DNA of 64,000 nt. Source: Lyophyllum atratum (taxonomy: Eukaryota; Basidiomycota; Agaricomycetes; Agaricales; Lyophyllaceae). Position numbers and translations under genes: made by a program. The notes below the pieces were generated by a model. The model was not told the origin of the DNA, ran no database searches, and was given only the letters and a program-made list of their open reading frames with translations. Below are positions 62,704 through 64,000 of this stretch, in pieces; position 1 is the stretch's first letter; each line of letters begins with the position of its first letter. The DNA is taken from assembly GCA_014905825.1 (NCBI GenBank), contig JACGCN010000002.1, forward strand, positions 682,001-746,000. The letters run 5' to 3'.

Positions 62704-64000
62704 ATGGCGCAATACCACTATGACGAGGCCGGAAACATGGCCGCATACTTCCTTATCACTTTTCTTGCTCTGATCCTCTTTCCAACCACCATCCTGTCCT
62801 TTAAACCATCCAGTATGTCAGAAATGCCTCTAATTCATCCAGGTTCTTATTTCAGTACAGAGAAATCCCTGGACGGATGTCAGTGCAAAGCATGTGTGGA
62901 TCATCGCAAACGAGTCGGCTCGGTGTTAAAACCAAGCTTCAGCAAGAAGTAGGCTTCCCTTATTTTTTTGGCAGTACTTCCAATGACATAAAATCACCCA
63001 GGACATACCTTTTAGTCGCCGGATGGTCATTACTTGGATACGTTTCCTACAGAGTTGCCAACGCAAAATTAGACAACCAAGTTTACAACCCCTTCGAAAT
63101 CTTGGGCATCCGTTCTGTATGCTCTTTCCTTCAATCTCATATAGCGCGTCATCTAATCAAGCAAATAGGGTACTGCTGAAAAGGAAATCAAATCGCATTA
63201 CAAGAAACTCTCCAAATTATAGTAAGCACATTCTCTGGACCAAAGCGAAATTACCATTCAAAGCATTCCTCAGCCATCCAGATAAAGTCAAAGCAACTGC
63301 CAATCTGACCATTGAGGCTATTCAGAATCGTTTCGTCGAACTCACTAAGGCTTACAAATCGTGAGTGCCCTCATAATCTACACCCTTCTGTGTGCTCAGC
63401 TGTCCATTTACCCAGCCTGACTGATGAGACTATTCGCGAGAACTTGGAAAAGTACGGTCACCCAGACGGTCGTCAAGATATCTCGATGGGAATTGCCCTT
63501 CCCAAATGGTTTGTTGAGAGAGAAAACAACATCTGGGTTCTCGGTTTCTACGGGCTTGTATTTGGATGTGCCCTGCCCGCTTTCGTGGTGTGTATTCGCC
63601 CCGGACTTCCTTCCTCATCGAGTACTCACTGCACTGTAGGGTCGCTGGTGGTTCGGTAGTCGTCAAAAGACCAAGGATGGTGTGAACGCCCAGTCTGCCG
63701 CCGCCTTCTTCAAGTCCCTCAAGGAGGAGTCGACCTTCGAAGATGTCCTTGGTACATTTGGAAAAGCTTACCAATGGGAGCTCCCCGCCAACAAGGCTAA
63801 GCCGACCCCCGAACTAGATGAGCTTGAGAAACAGATCAAGGAAAAGACGGGTTCAAAATGGGATGAAGTGAAGCACTTGTGCGGACAGGATGCGGCCAGA
63901 CGGAAAGCCCTCATTTTACTCTATGCTCATCTGCTGCGTCTTCGCCTACATTCAACAACCCTTCAGTCTGGTACGCATCGTGCTTTCTTATTATGGTCCG
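62704..64000 (+). CDS. SEC63: Sec63, ER translocon J-protein, 3'-truncated
   Basis: Sec63 couples the Sec61 channel to the Hsp70 BiP. The start MAQYHYDEAGNMAAYFLITF is at 62704, with the first membrane helix (AAYFLITFLALILFPTTILS) and, after an intron, a second (YLLVAGWSLLGYVSYRV). The J domain follows: NPFEILGIR, EKEIKSHYKKLSKL, the HPD motif in HPDKVKA, and VELTKAYKSLTDE. Then comes WFVERENNIWVLGFYGLVFG, the third helix, and the start of the Brl domain (FFKSLKEESTFEDVL). About six introns. The coding region runs off the window at 64000. Confidence 0.9.

Overview
The window is nuclear DNA of a filamentous basidiomycete, most likely an Agaricomycete. Genes are dense, on both strands, and split by many introns of about 45-70 nt. 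The gene set is fungal: squalene synthase, TORC2 Sin1, Sec14, a CYP63-type P450, separase, Emg1, coilin and Sec63. There are no operons, no CRISPR array, and I recognised no tRNA or rRNA gene.

Layout. 1-6.2 kb is an accessory-looking stretch. It holds an edge-truncated unknown gene, a protein joining an MLKL/HeLo-like N-terminal bundle to a receiver-like C-terminal domain, and two head-to-head paralogues with the R-S-E signature of ADP-ribosyltransferases. 6.2-18.9 kb is housekeeping: Mediator subunit Med10, the Ric8 G-protein chaperone, an MBIP-like protein and a 7.3 kb separase gene. 19-27.6 kb is a rearranged zone. It contains a G-rich minisatellite, decayed metallo-beta-lactamase (MBL) fold gene copies, an inverted partial Med10 copy that keeps an intron, ferroportin, a PQ-loop membrane protein, a two-copy small orphan gene family, and a duplicated RIX7 3' end. 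27.6-36 kb carries RIX7, ERG9 and SIN1 on the minus strand. 36-44.5 kb has an alpha/beta hydrolase, two tandem Sec14 paralogues, EMG1 and actin. 44.9-52.7 kb has a CYP63 P450, RPN10 and a TFIIIC WD40 subunit. 52.9-64 kb has a two-thioredoxin-domain PDI, CGI121 (KEOPS), a large PPR protein, coilin and a truncated SEC63.

Together the genes cover core cell biology (transcription by Pol II and Pol III, rRNA processing, proteasome, secretion, sterol synthesis, sister-chromatid separation). The most unusual content is the left-end cluster.

Caution. Single-base frame breaks occur in many otherwise strongly conserved genes, actin, separase and Rpn10 among them, often in short homopolymers. This looks like residual assembly error, so frame breaks alone are weak evidence for pseudogenes here. 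Exon borders were set by eye from splice motifs and family conservation, and those called approximate should be read that way.
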